Source: ELB16-189 sp018266435 (GTDB lineage: Bacteria; Bacteroidota; Bacteroidia; Cytophagales; Cyclobacteriaceae). Taken from it: a stretch of 64,000 nucleotides of DNA. Position 1 is the first letter of the stretch; each line of letters opens with the position of its first letter. Of this stretch, positions 18,192-27,024 are shown one piece after another. The stretch lies in contig CP126125.1 of assembly GCA_030123525.1 (NCBI GenBank), positions 682,001-746,000 on the forward strand, in the 5' to 3' direction. Both the position numbers and the translations under genes were made by a program. The notes beneath the pieces were generated by a model. It had not been told where the DNA came from. It ran no database searches and worked only from the letters and a program-made list of their open reading frames with translations.

Positions 18192-18800
18192 TTATTCTAA
18201 AAAGCCCTGCTCATTGTAATCATCCGGAAGGACTGCCATTACTCTGTACATCAGTAATCTTATCAATTCATTCACAGAAGGCTCTACAACAAAAGTATTT
18301 TCTGTGAAGAGCCTTCTGTTCTCGGTATCTCTTCTGTTTTTTATTTCAAGCGCAATGTCTTTGATGCTAATCTTACGTTTAACAAACTCTTCATCTAGCT
18401 TAAGCTCTTCTCGCAATTGTGTTATTTCCTTTAAGTGATCGGAGTGGATTTCATCATTTTCGATTTTAGCCTCCTCGGAATAACACCACTCAAAGTCACA
18501 CTGGCAATCAGTTAGAACTTCGACCAAAAATGTTTCCAAGCAATCGATAAATGGGTCGAATAAAACGCTGCTATAATTTTTATTCAGTAGAAGCCACATA
18601 TTCCCGATACAGTCTGGACGACAAAAAAACTTTTCATCTAACCTTTCATTGTTTATCGCTCTCTCCATTGTTTTAATAAATAGTCGCTTTATGGCTGAGG
18701 GTGCTTCAAGCTCCGAATGAGAAGTAATACTATGTTGATCTTTATTACGGTCAACAGCTTCTTTGTGCTCTTTCAGTAAATCTCCATTTTGTTTTTCCAT
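18192..18800 (-). CDS. hypothetical cysteine-containing protein
   Basis: A 202-residue, mostly helical acidic protein of unknown function. Cysteines occur as CRPDC near residue 60 and CQCDFEWC near 100, which could bind metal, but the spacing matches no zinc family I know. The end (SVNELIRLLMYRVMAVLPDDY) is a hydrophobic helix. ATG at 18800. A TAnnTTTG-type box on the minus strand at 18878-18871 is a possible promoter. Confidence 0.5.
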   Translation of the reverse strand: MEKQNGDLLKEHKEAVDRNKDQHSITSHSELEAPSAIKRLFIKTMERAINNERLDEKFFCRPDCIGNMWLLLNKNYSSVLFDPFIDCLETFLVEVLTDCQCDFEWCYSEEAKIENDEIHSDHLKEITQLREELKLDEEFVKRKISIKDIALEIKNRRDTENRRLFTENTFVVEPSVNELIRLLMYRVMAVLPDDYNEQGFLE

Positions 18801-18850
18801 GTTTTTAATTTTTTAATTTTCATTTGTAAATACTTTTTAAAATGTAGTAG

Positions 18851-18878
18851 ATCATGCATGATTACGGTTACAAAATTA
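18851..18878 (-). promoter_or_regulatory. possible promoter plus 12-bp palindrome upstream of 18192-18800
   Basis: TAATTTTG on the minus strand at 18878-18871 matches TAnnTTTG. ATCATGCATGAT at 18851-18862 is a perfect palindrome just downstream of it and could be an operator. No clear -33 element. Confidence 0.3.
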
Positions 18879-19016
18879 CTGTTGGGTTAAGCCTTTCTCT
18901 CGGCCAGTTTCAGACAACATAGGACATGTCGGTCGATGGCCTTGGTGATTTTGATTTGGCTGCACTTGGCTGAAATTGCCGATCAGGATGCCTCATTCTG
19001 TTTGGAAATTTGCAGC

Positions 19017-19445
19017 ATGCCAAATAGTAGAAGCCAGGTTTTATCTGCACAAGGTGTGGTAAACCAGAAAAAGAAGTTAATTCATCGACTTACACAAAAT
19101 GCCGGAGTACTTTTCAGAGTGAGCGTTCCGAAGAAAAAATTGGAGGCAATTTTTACTACCGAGAGAATGAACCTTCAATTTGCCGTTCGCAAAGCGCGAA
19201 AGGAGAAACGTTCATCCCGTGTCACGCATTTCATCACAATTACTGAAACTACAGTTATTCCTCAGGTTGAAACGTTTTTTAGGGATGAGAAGCCTGTTAT
19301 GGCAACAATCGGTGGTGCTGAAAAGAACAAATTCAAATTCATCTTGAGTAAAGATCAACTTGAACCATTCACTAGGGACGAGGTCATATATTTTGCAATC
19401 ATCCGAGATCAGAGCACTGATTCAATCCTAGTCTTTCGTTCCTAA
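19017..19445 (+). CDS. hypothetical protein
   Basis: About 142 residues from the ATG at 19017. The frame also allows an ATG at 18936, but the sequence from 18911 to 18990 contains an imperfect hairpin (CAGTTTCAG pairing with CTGAAATTG), so I prefer the later start (MPNSRSQVLSAQG). The protein is basic in the first half and beta-rich in the second (HFITITETTV, NKFKFILSKDQ). No domain recognised. It is transcribed toward the small gene and primase-helicase that follow. Confidence 0.45.
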   Translation: MPNSRSQVLSAQGVVNQKKKLIHRLTQNAGVLFRVSVPKKKLEAIFTTERMNLQFAVRKARKEKRSSRVTHFITITETTVIPQVETFFRDEKPVMATIGGAEKNKFKFILSKDQLEPFTRDEVIYFAIIRDQSTDSILVFRS

Positions 19446-19528
19446 ATCAATTTTTAAAACCACGCTGCTCGGTTTTAACTTTTATTAAAACCAGAGGAGA
19501 ACAGATTTATTATATAGAAAAAAGCAAA

Positions 19529-19729
19529 ATGAATAACAGCGAAATAGTTCAAATCAAAATCCGAAGAGTTGATAAAAAAGTTCACTATGTGGTCTCACTA
19601 GGAACTTCGCGTTTGCTCGAAAAAATGCGCGCAAAATTTGCGAATGAATTGCAACTGGAAAAATTGTCAAGTGAACAATTCCTCACTTTAATAATTAAGA
19701 AACACAAATCACAGTCAAATGAAATATGA
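19529..19729 (+). CDS. small basic protein upstream of primase-helicase
   Basis: A 66-residue basic protein with an N-terminal beta hairpin (VQIKIRRVDKKVHYVVSLG) followed by a helix. The last 11 bases overlap the start of the primase-helicase gene, which indicates translational coupling and probably a joint role in element replication. Not a family I can name. Confidence 0.55.
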   Translation: MNNSEIVQIKIRRVDKKVHYVVSLGTSRLLEKMRAKFANELQLEKLSSEQFLTLIIKKHKSQSNEI

Positions 19730-22700
19730 ATTGCCACAAATAGATCATTTTAATCTTGAGATTAGTGTATGGAAGTATACCTTTCAAAAGAACGATCCCA
19801 TCCGATGCTCACTTGGTGAATTTTTGTCCGGCAAGATATTTGAAGATAGGCGCATTAGAATTCACATGCGAGACTATCTTTTCTTGTTTCAAGGGAAAGA
19901 GGGATTTAAACCCAAGATAGACCCCGGCCTTTACCCTGAAATCTCTAAGTTACTGGATGGATGCTCGGTACCGATGGCGGTAAAAAAACTTCAAGAGTAT
20001 GTAATTACCAATGGCAAAAATGAGGTTGCTAAGGCAAGTAAACTATTATTGCCCGGTGCGACCATTTCAGCTTGTTTTAAAAATGCGAGACGAAAGGATG
20101 ATATTGACAGTGAGACTCGAATTCTCGCTGTTGATATTGATAATGTTGAAGACGTGACACAAACGATGCAAAAGCTGAAAGGCTTGATGAATGAGGATCG
20201 AGCGTTTTTTTTCTGGATAGCTAAATCAGTTACGGGCACTGGAGTTTATGCTCTCGCAAAATGTTCATCCTCTAATTTGGAAGCTCATTTTAATGCAATT
20301 GATTTGATTCTACAAGAAAACGGAGTTAAGGCTGATAATATTAAAGACGTCACCCGCTTGAGGTACTGGTCTGATCCAAACGATGCCTTGTTCAATTTAG
20401 AAGCAAGTGTGTGGTGTGAAGAATACAAATTACCAATCGACCTAAAGCAACTCAAAAGTAGCCCCCAAAAAGCCATTTCTTTAGGTGGTACTTCAGCTTT
20501 TGATACAGATTTATATGCCAAATCATGTCACAAAAAAGGATTGGCTAACGCTGCCAACAATTTAAGATTGCCAGAAGGAGAAATTGGTGAGCATCTACAC
20601 GTCTTTTTGAAATACTATCATTGGGCGTTTAATAATTACGGCATTAGCATCGACTACGCTGTTAATTGGACATGGGATAATTTTTTTAAAGCCAACCCAT
20701 ACATAGTGTCCAAAGGTCATTCAATCGAGCGCATCAGGAATGATTTTGAGGGGTTCTATCGGAGCTATCGATTACAGCATCATTGCCTCGATTTTGAAAA
20801 GCAAAAAGAAAGTTGCCTTCTACATAGTCCTTATGACAGGCACTTGAAATTACAGCACCCAAAGAAAATTAATACACTGGCAGAACTTCCTTTGATAGGT
20901 CGAGGTTCAAATGACAATTTCGAGCCTGCTAAAGATTGGAAAGGATGGGAGAAGTATATTCTTGACAGTCCGACCAATTCTGGTAAGACATCAACCTTCA
21001 CTAACTATTTTCTGACAAATCGAATAAAAGGACTGATTTTAGTCCCTACCCAAGGGGCGCTTGAGCAAATTAAAAATACTAGTATAGACGTTAAACTTTT
21101 TTATGAAAAGTCGAAAGAGGTAACTGAAGAAGATATCCTGATTTGTTCTACTTACAATAGTTTTAAGAATTTATCAGAAAAAATAAATGTGTATGATAGA
21201 TTTTTAGTATTCGATGAGTTTCACAATGTGGTTTTGTCAGCTAGTAAGGAATTTAGAAATTTTGAATTGAACTATATTCTTGATCGAGTTGAGAACTTTG
21301 CGAAAGTGATTTTCATGACAGGTACAAATCTAAAATGCCATCATCCAGTGTTCGATAAGTTTAAACGTGTCAAAGTCAGTTTCACAAATGATACTGAAAA
21401 ACACCTTCAAATTGTCTACTACAATGATAAAAATCGTTTGAGTTCGGTGATGAACCAGCTTAAACGATTTACAGGGCGACAACTAATCTATTTAGACAAT
21501 AAGCAAGAGACTGGGGGTCTGGGCAAGTTAATTGAGTATTTAAAAGCAGAAGGATATTCAGATGATCAAATACAACTGGTTAATTCTGACCAAAAGCAAG
21601 ATCAACAGTATAAGAATCTGATTGCGGACAGCCACGTAGGCTCAGAAGTAAAAGTGATTATTGCGACTAAAATTTTTGTTGAAGCTCTAAATCTGTATGA
21701 CAAAGTAGATGCTTTCCATATCCTTACTCCAATTCATGGAGCTTATATGCAGCAATTGGTAACTCGGCCAAGACTTAACCAGAGTTGTTACACATACCTT
21801 TATTGGCATGAGGATAATTTGAAAAGTCAAGACCCAACATACTGGTTCGATCAAGAGCACTTCTTTCAACAGCAATTAAAAATTGCAGAAAAGTACTTGA
21901 GAATATTTGAAAATTCAGAATGGGACAAAATTCATAAGAAGTTATTTGACGACACAGATGTAATTAGAGCCAGAAGGGTTAGAGAGAAGACTACTGATTA
22001 TGGGTTCTTTGATGAACATGCTGGAGAATATGTAAGTGTGTACGATTATGATTATTTGAATTGTGATTTCAAGACACAGGATAAACAGGTTCAGGTCTAC
22101 AAAAAAAACCCTGAACAGCTTTATCAATATTTGAGACAGTACAACTGGAAAATAGGTGAGCCTTTAATATCATCAGTCCAATCGGATAAACTTGGGAATG
22201 AGGCTTCAAAAATTAGGAAGGCAAGAAGAGCATTAAATGTTGATATTTTCATTAAGGATCTTATACGAAACGGTAATTATAAGAATATGTGTTATTTAGA
22301 ACGTAAGATTTATTCGGAAGAGCAGTGGCAATTGCAGATTCGAATGAGTTATATGCATTTGCACAGTATGTTAAGTATTCAAGATGCAGATTTTTTAATT
22401 ACGAAAATCGGTGCAAATAGGAGAGCATATAAGACGATTATTGAGCAACTCAGAATCAGATTTGAGCTTCTCAATGGGCGGAGCGACTGGCGCAACATTC
22501 CTTCGTTAATCTTTGCTGAATTTCCGACACGTTCTAATTTTTCATGCGATGAGGTTTTGAATAAAATGAGGGGGATTGCTAAGAGTGGAATTGGAAGAAT
22601 CTTTGAAGAACGCATGCTCAAAACAAAAACTTCTGCTACACAGAACTTGGGTCTATTTGTTGAGATTGAAAGATGTAATATTCCGCATCCAACCAGAACT

Positions 22701-22916
22701 CCGCAGCAAGGCAAAAAAAATATCTACACAAAAGGAATTAGAATTTTAAGTCATCATCCAATCAGGAATGCTTCTGGTGATGCAATTGAACCCATCCAGG
22801 AAGGTTCAGCTAAGATTCCAACGGCTTTAGAGCTTTATGGCGGTGGTGTCGGTTCACCCACCCCACCTCTCTACTATGATTACAAGGAGGTTTTAGATGT
22901 ACAGACACCAGGTTGA
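19719..22916 (+). CDS. VirE_N/BT4734-type primase-like domain fused to SF2 helicase; element replication protein
   Basis: A 1065-residue protein expected to start replication of the mobile element. Residues about 45-240 match the Bacteroidota VirE_N/BT4734 domain, including RILAVDIDNV with acidic residues of a primase-polymerase-like core and KSVTGTGVYALAKC. The helicase part has Walker A SPTNSGKT (Lys423), motif II VFDEFHN (Asp499), motif III-like FMTGTN, and a motif VI-like QQLVTRPRL near 690. The last 370 residues have no recognised domain. Overlap with the preceding small gene suggests co-expression. Hairpins downstream (22956-23228) may be linked to its function. Confidence 0.75.
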   Translation: MKYELPQIDHFNLEISVWKYTFQKNDPIRCSLGEFLSGKIFEDRRIRIHMRDYLFLFQGKEGFKPKIDPGLYPEISKLLDGCSVPMAVKKLQEYVITNGKNEVAKASKLLLPGATISACFKNARRKDDIDSETRILAVDIDNVEDVTQTMQKLKGLMNEDRAFFFWIAKSVTGTGVYALAKCSSSNLEAHFNAIDLILQENGVKADNIKDVTRLRYWSDPNDALFNLEASVWCEEYKLPIDLKQLKSSPQKAISLGGTSAFDTDLYAKSCHKKGLANAANNLRLPEGEIGEHLHVFLKYYHWAFNNYGISIDYAVNWTWDNFFKANPYIVSKGHSIERIRNDFEGFYRSYRLQHHCLDFEKQKESCLLHSPYDRHLKLQHPKKINTLAELPLIGRGSNDNFEPAKDWKGWEKYILDSPTNSGKTSTFTNYFLTNRIKGLILVPTQGALEQIKNTSIDVKLFYEKSKEVTEEDILICSTYNSFKNLSEKINVYDRFLVFDEFHNVVLSASKEFRNFELNYILDRVENFAKVIFMTGTNLKCHHPVFDKFKRVKVSFTNDTEKHLQIVYYNDKNRLSSVMNQLKRFTGRQLIYLDNKQETGGLGKLIEYLKAEGYSDDQIQLVNSDQKQDQQYKNLIADSHVGSEVKVIIATKIFVEALNLYDKVDAFHILTPIHGAYMQQLVTRPRLNQSCYTYLYWHEDNLKSQDPTYWFDQEHFFQQQLKIAEKYLRIFENSEWDKIHKKLFDDTDVIRARRVREKTTDYGFFDEHAGEYVSVYDYDYLNCDFKTQDKQVQVYKKNPEQLYQYLRQYNWKIGEPLISSVQSDKLGNEASKIRKARRALNVDIFIKDLIRNGNYKNMCYLERKIYSEEQWQLQIRMSYMHLHSMLSIQDADFLITKIGANRRAYKTIIEQLRIRFELLNGRSDWRNIPSLIFAEFPTRSNFSCDEVLNKMRGIAKSGIGRIFEERMLKTKTSATQNLGLFVEIERCNIPHPTRTPQQGKKNIYTKGIRILSHHPIRNASGDAIEPIQEGSAKIPTALELYGGGVGSPTPPLYYDYKEVLDVQTPG

Positions 22917-22955
22917 GAATCATGGAATAATGTTTCGGATAAGGCTTAAGATTTT

Positions 22956-22999
22956 GGAGACACTTTCCGCTTAACGGGCTTTTACGGGAAAGTGTCTCC
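22956..22999. repeat. hairpin with 13-bp perfect arms
   Basis: GGAGACACTTTCC at 22956-22968 is repeated inverted at 22987-22999 around an 18-nt loop, 40 bp after the primase-helicase stop. A third partial copy (TAGACACTTTTCCC) follows near 23018. There is no T-tract directly after it. It may act as terminator or as part of a replication or transfer origin. Confidence 0.55.
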
Positions 23000-23156
23000 T
23001 TGTTTGAAAAGTACGGTAGACACTTTTCCCTTGAATATTGTTTTAGTATTATAAGAAAAAAAGTGTATTAAAAAGAAAGCTGTTTGTCCGGCCAAAATTG
23101 TCCACCTTCACTAATTGTCAGATTGCCAAATCTTGAGAGGAAAAGATTCACCGTAC

Positions 23157-23228
23157 TCACCCGAGGGCAACCCATTGATATTGCTTCATATTATATAGTG
23201 TCTGCACCAATCAGTGTGCCTCGGGTGA
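23157..23228. repeat. long-loop inverted repeat in noncoding region
   Basis: TCACCCGAGG at 23157-23166 and CCTCGGGTGA at 23219-23228 are perfect 10-bp inverted arms around 52 nt. The whole stretch 22917-23460 has no gene; it holds this repeat, the 13-bp-arm hairpin, paired TGGTGTTA sites and a terminator. Candidate origin, structured RNA or attachment region. Confidence 0.4.
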
Positions 23229-23282
23229 CCAAGGTGATTCTGTGAAATAATCACTGTAAATGAACTTGGACTAAGGAGCCAC

Positions 23283-23302
23283 TGGTGTTATACTGGTGTT
23301 AA
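23283..23302 (+). other. paired TGGTGTTA sites (candidate integrase arm-binding, left)
   Basis: TGGTGTTA at 23283-23290 and again at 23294-23301, exactly 11 bp apart. The same pair with the same 11-bp period occurs at 35638-35657, and both are followed by GG and an A-rich stretch. One-helical-turn spacing and proximity to the tyrosine recombinase gene fit arm-type binding sites near element ends. Inference. Confidence 0.45.
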
Positions 23303-23397
23303 GGAAAAATAAGGATGTTCATTCCGGTCACAGAAATCAACTTTTTCTGAGTTCTATAAGAACTCAAACCTAAGGGCAATAAATTAGAAATGAGAAA

Positions 23398-23430
23398 GGC
23401 TGGCATTCTATCCAAATGCCAGCCCTTTTA
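23398..23430. terminator. bidirectional terminator
   Basis: GGCTGGCATT (23398-23407) pairs with AATGCCAGCC (23415-23424) and is followed by CTTTT. It lies 30 bp past the stop of the minus-strand 98-residue gene. Confidence 0.65.
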
Positions 23431-23460
23431 GTGTTTGACTTTCTAACCTTTGTGGCGCTG

Positions 23461-23757
23461 TTAAGCTGCCTTTCCGATTTTCGGTTTCTGTTCAGATGTG
23501 CTCGGATTCTTTGGTGCATTCTGATCAATCGGTTTCTTAACCTTTGGCAACTTTAATTTTGACAGCAATTTAAAGTTGGATGCATTCGACTCAGACAACG
23601 GATACTCACCGAAGAGCTCTTGAGAAATTGCTTCGTCAGTAGATTTTACAATTCCTTTGGAACCTGTGGTCATACCTGTGTAAGTTCCATTTTCACCGAG
23701 CATCACGTGCTCGTGTTTCTCTTTTTTAAGGGTTAACAATACGCTAAGGTTTTTCAT
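23461..23757 (-). CDS. small hypothetical protein
   Basis: A 98-residue protein with no recognised domain: basic start, Gly/Thr-rich middle (GENGTYTGMTTGSKG), and a Lys/Pro-rich disordered tail. No signal peptide. It sits between the replication gene and the recombinase genes and ends at a strong hairpin terminator, which supports it as a real transcribed gene. Confidence 0.5.
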   Translation of the reverse strand: MKNLSVLLTLKKEKHEHVMLGENGTYTGMTTGSKGIVKSTDEAISQELFGEYPLSESNASNFKLLSKLKLPKVKKPIDQNAPKNPSTSEQKPKIGKAA

Positions 23758-23897
23758 TTTTTTAGATTTTTATTTATTAATTACGAAAGATGGAGTTTCC
23801 ATTTTCCGGCTACTTTCATTTTCAATGGTTTTTGATAGCTGGAACCATTCAAAAGACAGTATGCCTACAAAAATTTCTACCAGTATTGTTAGCTAAC

Positions 23898-23911
23898 GAT
23901 GGCTAAAATAA
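23898..23911 (+). repeat. 14-bp direct repeat, copy 1 (GATGGCTAAAATAA)
   Basis: GATGGCTAAAATAA occurs here and at 25569-25582. The two copies bracket exactly the HTH and recombinase genes. They could be recombinase or excisionase binding sites. Confidence 0.4.
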
Positions 23912-23969
23912 TATCGAGGTGAGACACCGTACACATTTGGGGTGAAAATAAAAAAGCGTGTTGATCTGC

Positions 23970-24404
23970 CTACACCAGGTCAACATTCAATGTCGATCTT
24001 TTATATCTTTCAAGTTCACCGACACTAATTTTGGTGTTCTTTCGATTGTATCGTTTGGGAAAAAGCTTTCGATCTGCAATACGTCTAGTGATCGTACCCT
24101 TGCTTATACCTAAGTAAGCTGCCGCCTCTTCGTAGCTTAATTCCTTTTTAAATTCAATCTCTTTTTGCCTTTCAGAAAAATCTTTTCGATCAACTTCTTT
24201 AAGTGCAATAATTGCTGATTCATAGAACATTCTTAAACACTGAACAATATGTGATCCTTCATACAATTCTTCCTGTTTGAAGAGGTCAACCCAGACTTTT
24301 TCCAAATCTTGAATTTTTACTTTTTGAGTTTTCATAGCATTGAAAAGCTCTTTACAATTGTCAATTACTATAGGAATTTGTTTCTCAGGGTTATAGTATG
24401 TCAT
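23970..24404 (-). CDS. helix-turn-helix (excisionase-type) protein
   Basis: About 144 residues from the ATG at 24404, which lies 2 bp past the recombinase stop; an in-frame TTG at 24428 would overlap that gene. The C-terminal 50 residues (LSYEEAAAYLGISKGTITRR, then ELERYKRS) form an excisionase/MerR-like winged HTH. The N-terminal part is helical and unassigned. Co-transcribed with the tyrosine recombinase, so it is a plausible directionality factor or regulator of excision. Confidence 0.7.
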   Translation of the reverse strand: MTYYNPEKQIPIVIDNCKELFNAMKTQKVKIQDLEKVWVDLFKQEELYEGSHIVQCLRMFYESAIIALKEVDRKDFSERQKEIEFKKELSYEEAAAYLGISKGTITRRIADRKLFPKRYNRKNTKISVGELERYKRSTLNVDLV

Positions 24405-24406
24405 AG

Positions 24407-25546
24407 TTATTTTAATTTGTCCATCCAATCAGTGGTCTTCATTTTTAATTTTTCAGAATAGTAAAAAAGCATGGTACTATTCGCCCAACCGCACCAACCC
24501 ATAATTACATTATGAGGAATTCCAGCAAGAAGGGCGCGTGTCGCAAACGTATGACGCCCTACTGAACTACACAGCATGTCATAAAATGGCATCTTTTCAA
24601 ATTCACTGATATCCTTTTGATATTTCACCATTTCAGACCAGCCAATATTCTGCCCTAACTCTCGAACACCTTTGTTAAAAACATTACCACACATCCTCGG
24701 AGGATTTTTAAGGACGTGAGCTATTTGTTTATTGATTGGAACTTTGAACCTGATGTTTGTTTTCTTTGCGACCTTATCGATACATCCATCGTGAATATTT
24801 ATTGGTTGGAGACTTTCATAGTCACTATACCTCATGCCAGTGTAGATAAGCACCAAGAAAATATTTTTAATTTTCTCCTCAAACTCCGATTTGGGTTTGT
24901 ATTCCACGAGCTGTTGAATACGTTCATCCGTCAGAAAAACAAAATCAGGTTTGAAAGTTGGTTTGGTCAATTTCTTCCATTCAATCATCGGTAGCGGGTA
25001 CCCGTTATCTTTACTCCAAGTAATGAATCTCTTGAAATTTTTATACCGTGTGCTTGCTGTGTTTGCATTTACATTAACTCGGAATTTGTCTAAGAGTTCG
25101 TTCAGATAAGGCAATTTTACTTCCTTGCAAAATTTGTCATTCTTGTTAATGATTTTTCCTAGCAGTTCGAACCTCCATCGGAGTCCTCGGTTCATCTTTG
25201 GTTGATTCGCTATGAATTCACTAAGCATTTTACTTAAAGGAATATTCGTTTCCTTTGGAGCTTCGTCTTCTATTTCTTCCCTCATTAAAGCTATCCTGAT
25301 TCTGTCTATGTCTATATGTTTATACTCCTGCAAGTCCTTTGTAATAGCATCATCAAGTCTTCGCTTAATAACTAGAATTTGCTGATTAAGATTTTGCCAG
25401 TTTGAATTGGCTTTGGGTTTCACAAATCCTTTACCATCAACAGCGCTTTTGGGAACTTTTACACCTGTATTAACAAACAACCTTTTCCTGTTGTGAGCTA
25501 TATGTGCTTTAACATAACCTACGTGGTGAATTAGTTTACTTTCCAT
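24407..25546 (-). CDS. int: tyrosine recombinase (integrase)
   Basis: Site-specific recombinase of 379 residues of the Bacteroidota phage-integrase type with an N-terminal SAM-like core-binding domain (about 110-205). Catalytic residues: Arg239 in YTGMRYSD, His332 and Arg337 in GRHTFATR, Trp351/Trp354 where the second His/Trp is expected, and the nucleophile Tyr362 or Tyr363 in LFYYSEK. It probably moves the element carrying the glucosyltransferase and secreted-protein cargo. A perfect 9-bp-arm inverted repeat overlaps its predicted promoter. Confidence 0.93.
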   Translation of the reverse strand: MESKLIHHVGYVKAHIAHNRKRLFVNTGVKVPKSAVDGKGFVKPKANSNWQNLNQQILVIKRRLDDAITKDLQEYKHIDIDRIRIALMREEIEDEAPKETNIPLSKMLSEFIANQPKMNRGLRWRFELLGKIINKNDKFCKEVKLPYLNELLDKFRVNVNANTASTRYKNFKRFITWSKDNGYPLPMIEWKKLTKPTFKPDFVFLTDERIQQLVEYKPKSEFEEKIKNIFLVLIYTGMRYSDYESLQPINIHDGCIDKVAKKTNIRFKVPINKQIAHVLKNPPRMCGNVFNKGVRELGQNIGWSEMVKYQKDISEFEKMPFYDMLCSSVGRHTFATRALLAGIPHNVIMGWCGWANSTMLFYYSEKLKMKTTDWMDKLK

Positions 25547-25568
25547 CCTTATAATTGTTTTCTTCCAT

Positions 25569-25582
25569 GATGGCTAAAATAA
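25569..25582 (+). repeat. 14-bp direct repeat, copy 2 (GATGGCTAAAATAA)
   Basis: Identical to 23898-23911, located 22 bp upstream of the recombinase start codon. Confidence 0.4.
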
Positions 25583-25607
25583 AACAGAGCCTAATCCCAT
25601 GACAATC

Positions 25608-25632
25608 TTTGTGAAATTGTTTCACAAAATTA
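25608..25632 (-). promoter_or_regulatory. recombinase promoter with palindromic operator
   Basis: TTTGTGAAA and TTTCACAAA form a perfect inverted repeat with a 3-nt centre at 25608-25628. It overlaps a minus-strand TAATTTTG at 25632-25625 that matches the TAnnTTTG -7 box. A repressor bound here would block the integrase operon. The rest of 25547-25834 shows nothing else I can assign. Confidence 0.5.
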
Positions 25633-25834
25633 TTGAAGGGGTATGATTTTGAATGTGACAAAATCGGCCATCTATGGACACAGGGGTTCTTCAATCTGAA
25701 CTGTTTCAATTCACCATCTACATCATATTCAATAGATAATGTTGAACTAGATTAGTCACTGCCTTTTATCCTATTGTCTGAAGTTGACCCAAAATGCCTC
25801 TGTTTGAGTCTTACACTCAGCTCAATTTTGCACC

Positions 25835-26971
25835 ATGATAAAAACACAGAACGAGGATGCAAAGCTCAAGGAGTCAAGTATCCTAAATGAATCTTTAGGT
25901 TTAAAAGCTGCAATTGTCAGTCTCAACAAAAGGATTATTATAAAAGAAAGGAGTATTCGCGCATTGGAAGCAGTATACATCCGACATTGGCTTTTGTCTA
26001 CTGGGAAGTTTTATAAAGTAGATTATGTCAGTACTAAAACAAGAGACTCCAGCGAAAATGTTGACTTCTATAAGGAGGCTTCCGAAACAAACCTTAGCGC
26101 GTATGACTACGTATTTGTGCATAATGACACAGACAATTTCATGGGAGGGGTGCTTTCGCGTCATTCAATCAAACAGATAAAGGAACTCTGCAAATACAAA
26201 GGTGTTGTCTGTTATTTTTATACAGATCCGAACTTACATCTGATTAACCTCGCTAAGGTGATTTATGATCGACAAGTTCGAGGAACAAAAACAGAATACA
26301 ATACTGATTTAAGAATTACTCAAGAAGAGGTGAGCCTATTTGCAAATTTGAAATGGAGGGTGATATGGTGTGGAGTAGACTTTAAAAGTTATCAAGAGTA
26401 TCATTACCGAACGGTTCGACCTGAATTAAAATGCAACATTCACAATCACAAAAACTTAGAGTTTTTCAAGTTTATGTTCAAAAATCGAAACATCACGTTG
26501 CCAAAACGCTCATTAAATGAGCGGACGTTTGATCTTGCATACTATGGAAATTGGCGACCTAAGCGAGCAGACAAAATAAAACAGTATTTACACAACGACC
26601 TTACAAAGAATATAGTGGGATTTGATAGCAAAAAATTGTCTGTGCCCAAGGCAACATTTCAAGACTATGTTGCCCCTGAGCACTTGGCCGGAATTGTGCA
26701 ACAGTCAATTGCCAGCATTGTTATTGGCGATAAGGCGCACAATAACAATATTGCAACTGCAAGGTTCTACGAAAATATTCTTTTTGACGTATGCTCCTTC
26801 ATTGATTCCGACTATGATCCCCATAAGCGACTTTATCAGTCAAGTTTTCTTAAGGACTTTATGTACGTTCGGAGCGGAAGGGAATTGGTCACGAAAATAA
26901 ACACCGTTAAAAATGACAATGAGTTATTTGAGAAGATATTAAGTGAACAAAAGCTCGAATTGCAAAGCTGA
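25835..26971 (+). CDS. T4 DNA beta-glucosyltransferase-like GT-B enzyme
   Basis: A 378-residue protein with clear similarity to phage T4 beta-glucosyltransferase (BGT), which transfers glucose from UDP-glucose to hydroxymethylcytosine in DNA. From memory of T4 BGT, the catalytic Asp100 (LFTD) matches Asp131 in CYFYTDPNLHL; Arg191 matches Arg241 in YYGNWRPKR; and the UDP site IIGDK..N.N..T.R..E matches IVIGDK at 296-300 with Arg310 and Glu313, with the same 11- and 3-residue spacing. The following FIDSDYDPHKR and YVRSGRELVTKI also align. No signal peptide, so it acts in the cytoplasm. It stands alone on the plus strand before a strong terminator. No hydroxymethylase is nearby, so its acceptor (modified cytosine, thymine-derived base, or other) is unknown. 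Confidence 0.85.
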   Translation: MIKTQNEDAKLKESSILNESLGLKAAIVSLNKRIIIKERSIRALEAVYIRHWLLSTGKFYKVDYVSTKTRDSSENVDFYKEASETNLSAYDYVFVHNDTDNFMGGVLSRHSIKQIKELCKYKGVVCYFYTDPNLHLINLAKVIYDRQVRGTKTEYNTDLRITQEEVSLFANLKWRVIWCGVDFKSYQEYHYRTVRPELKCNIHNHKNLEFFKFMFKNRNITLPKRSLNERTFDLAYYGNWRPKRADKIKQYLHNDLTKNIVGFDSKKLSVPKATFQDYVAPEHLAGIVQQSIASIVIGDKAHNNNIATARFYENILFDVCSFIDSDYDPHKRLYQSSFLKDFMYVRSGRELVTKINTVKNDNELFEKILSEQKLELQS

Positions 26972-26977
26972 TGATAG

Positions 26978-27018
26978 AAGAACAACGAAGATCAGGTATT
27001 TTGATCTTCGTTGTTCTT
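26978..27018. terminator. strong bidirectional terminator
   Basis: Perfect 17-bp arms (AAGAACAACGAAGATCA and complement) around a 7-nt loop between the convergent glucosyltransferase gene and the minus-strand HTH-like gene. Confidence 0.8.
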
Positions 27019-27024
27019 TCAGAG

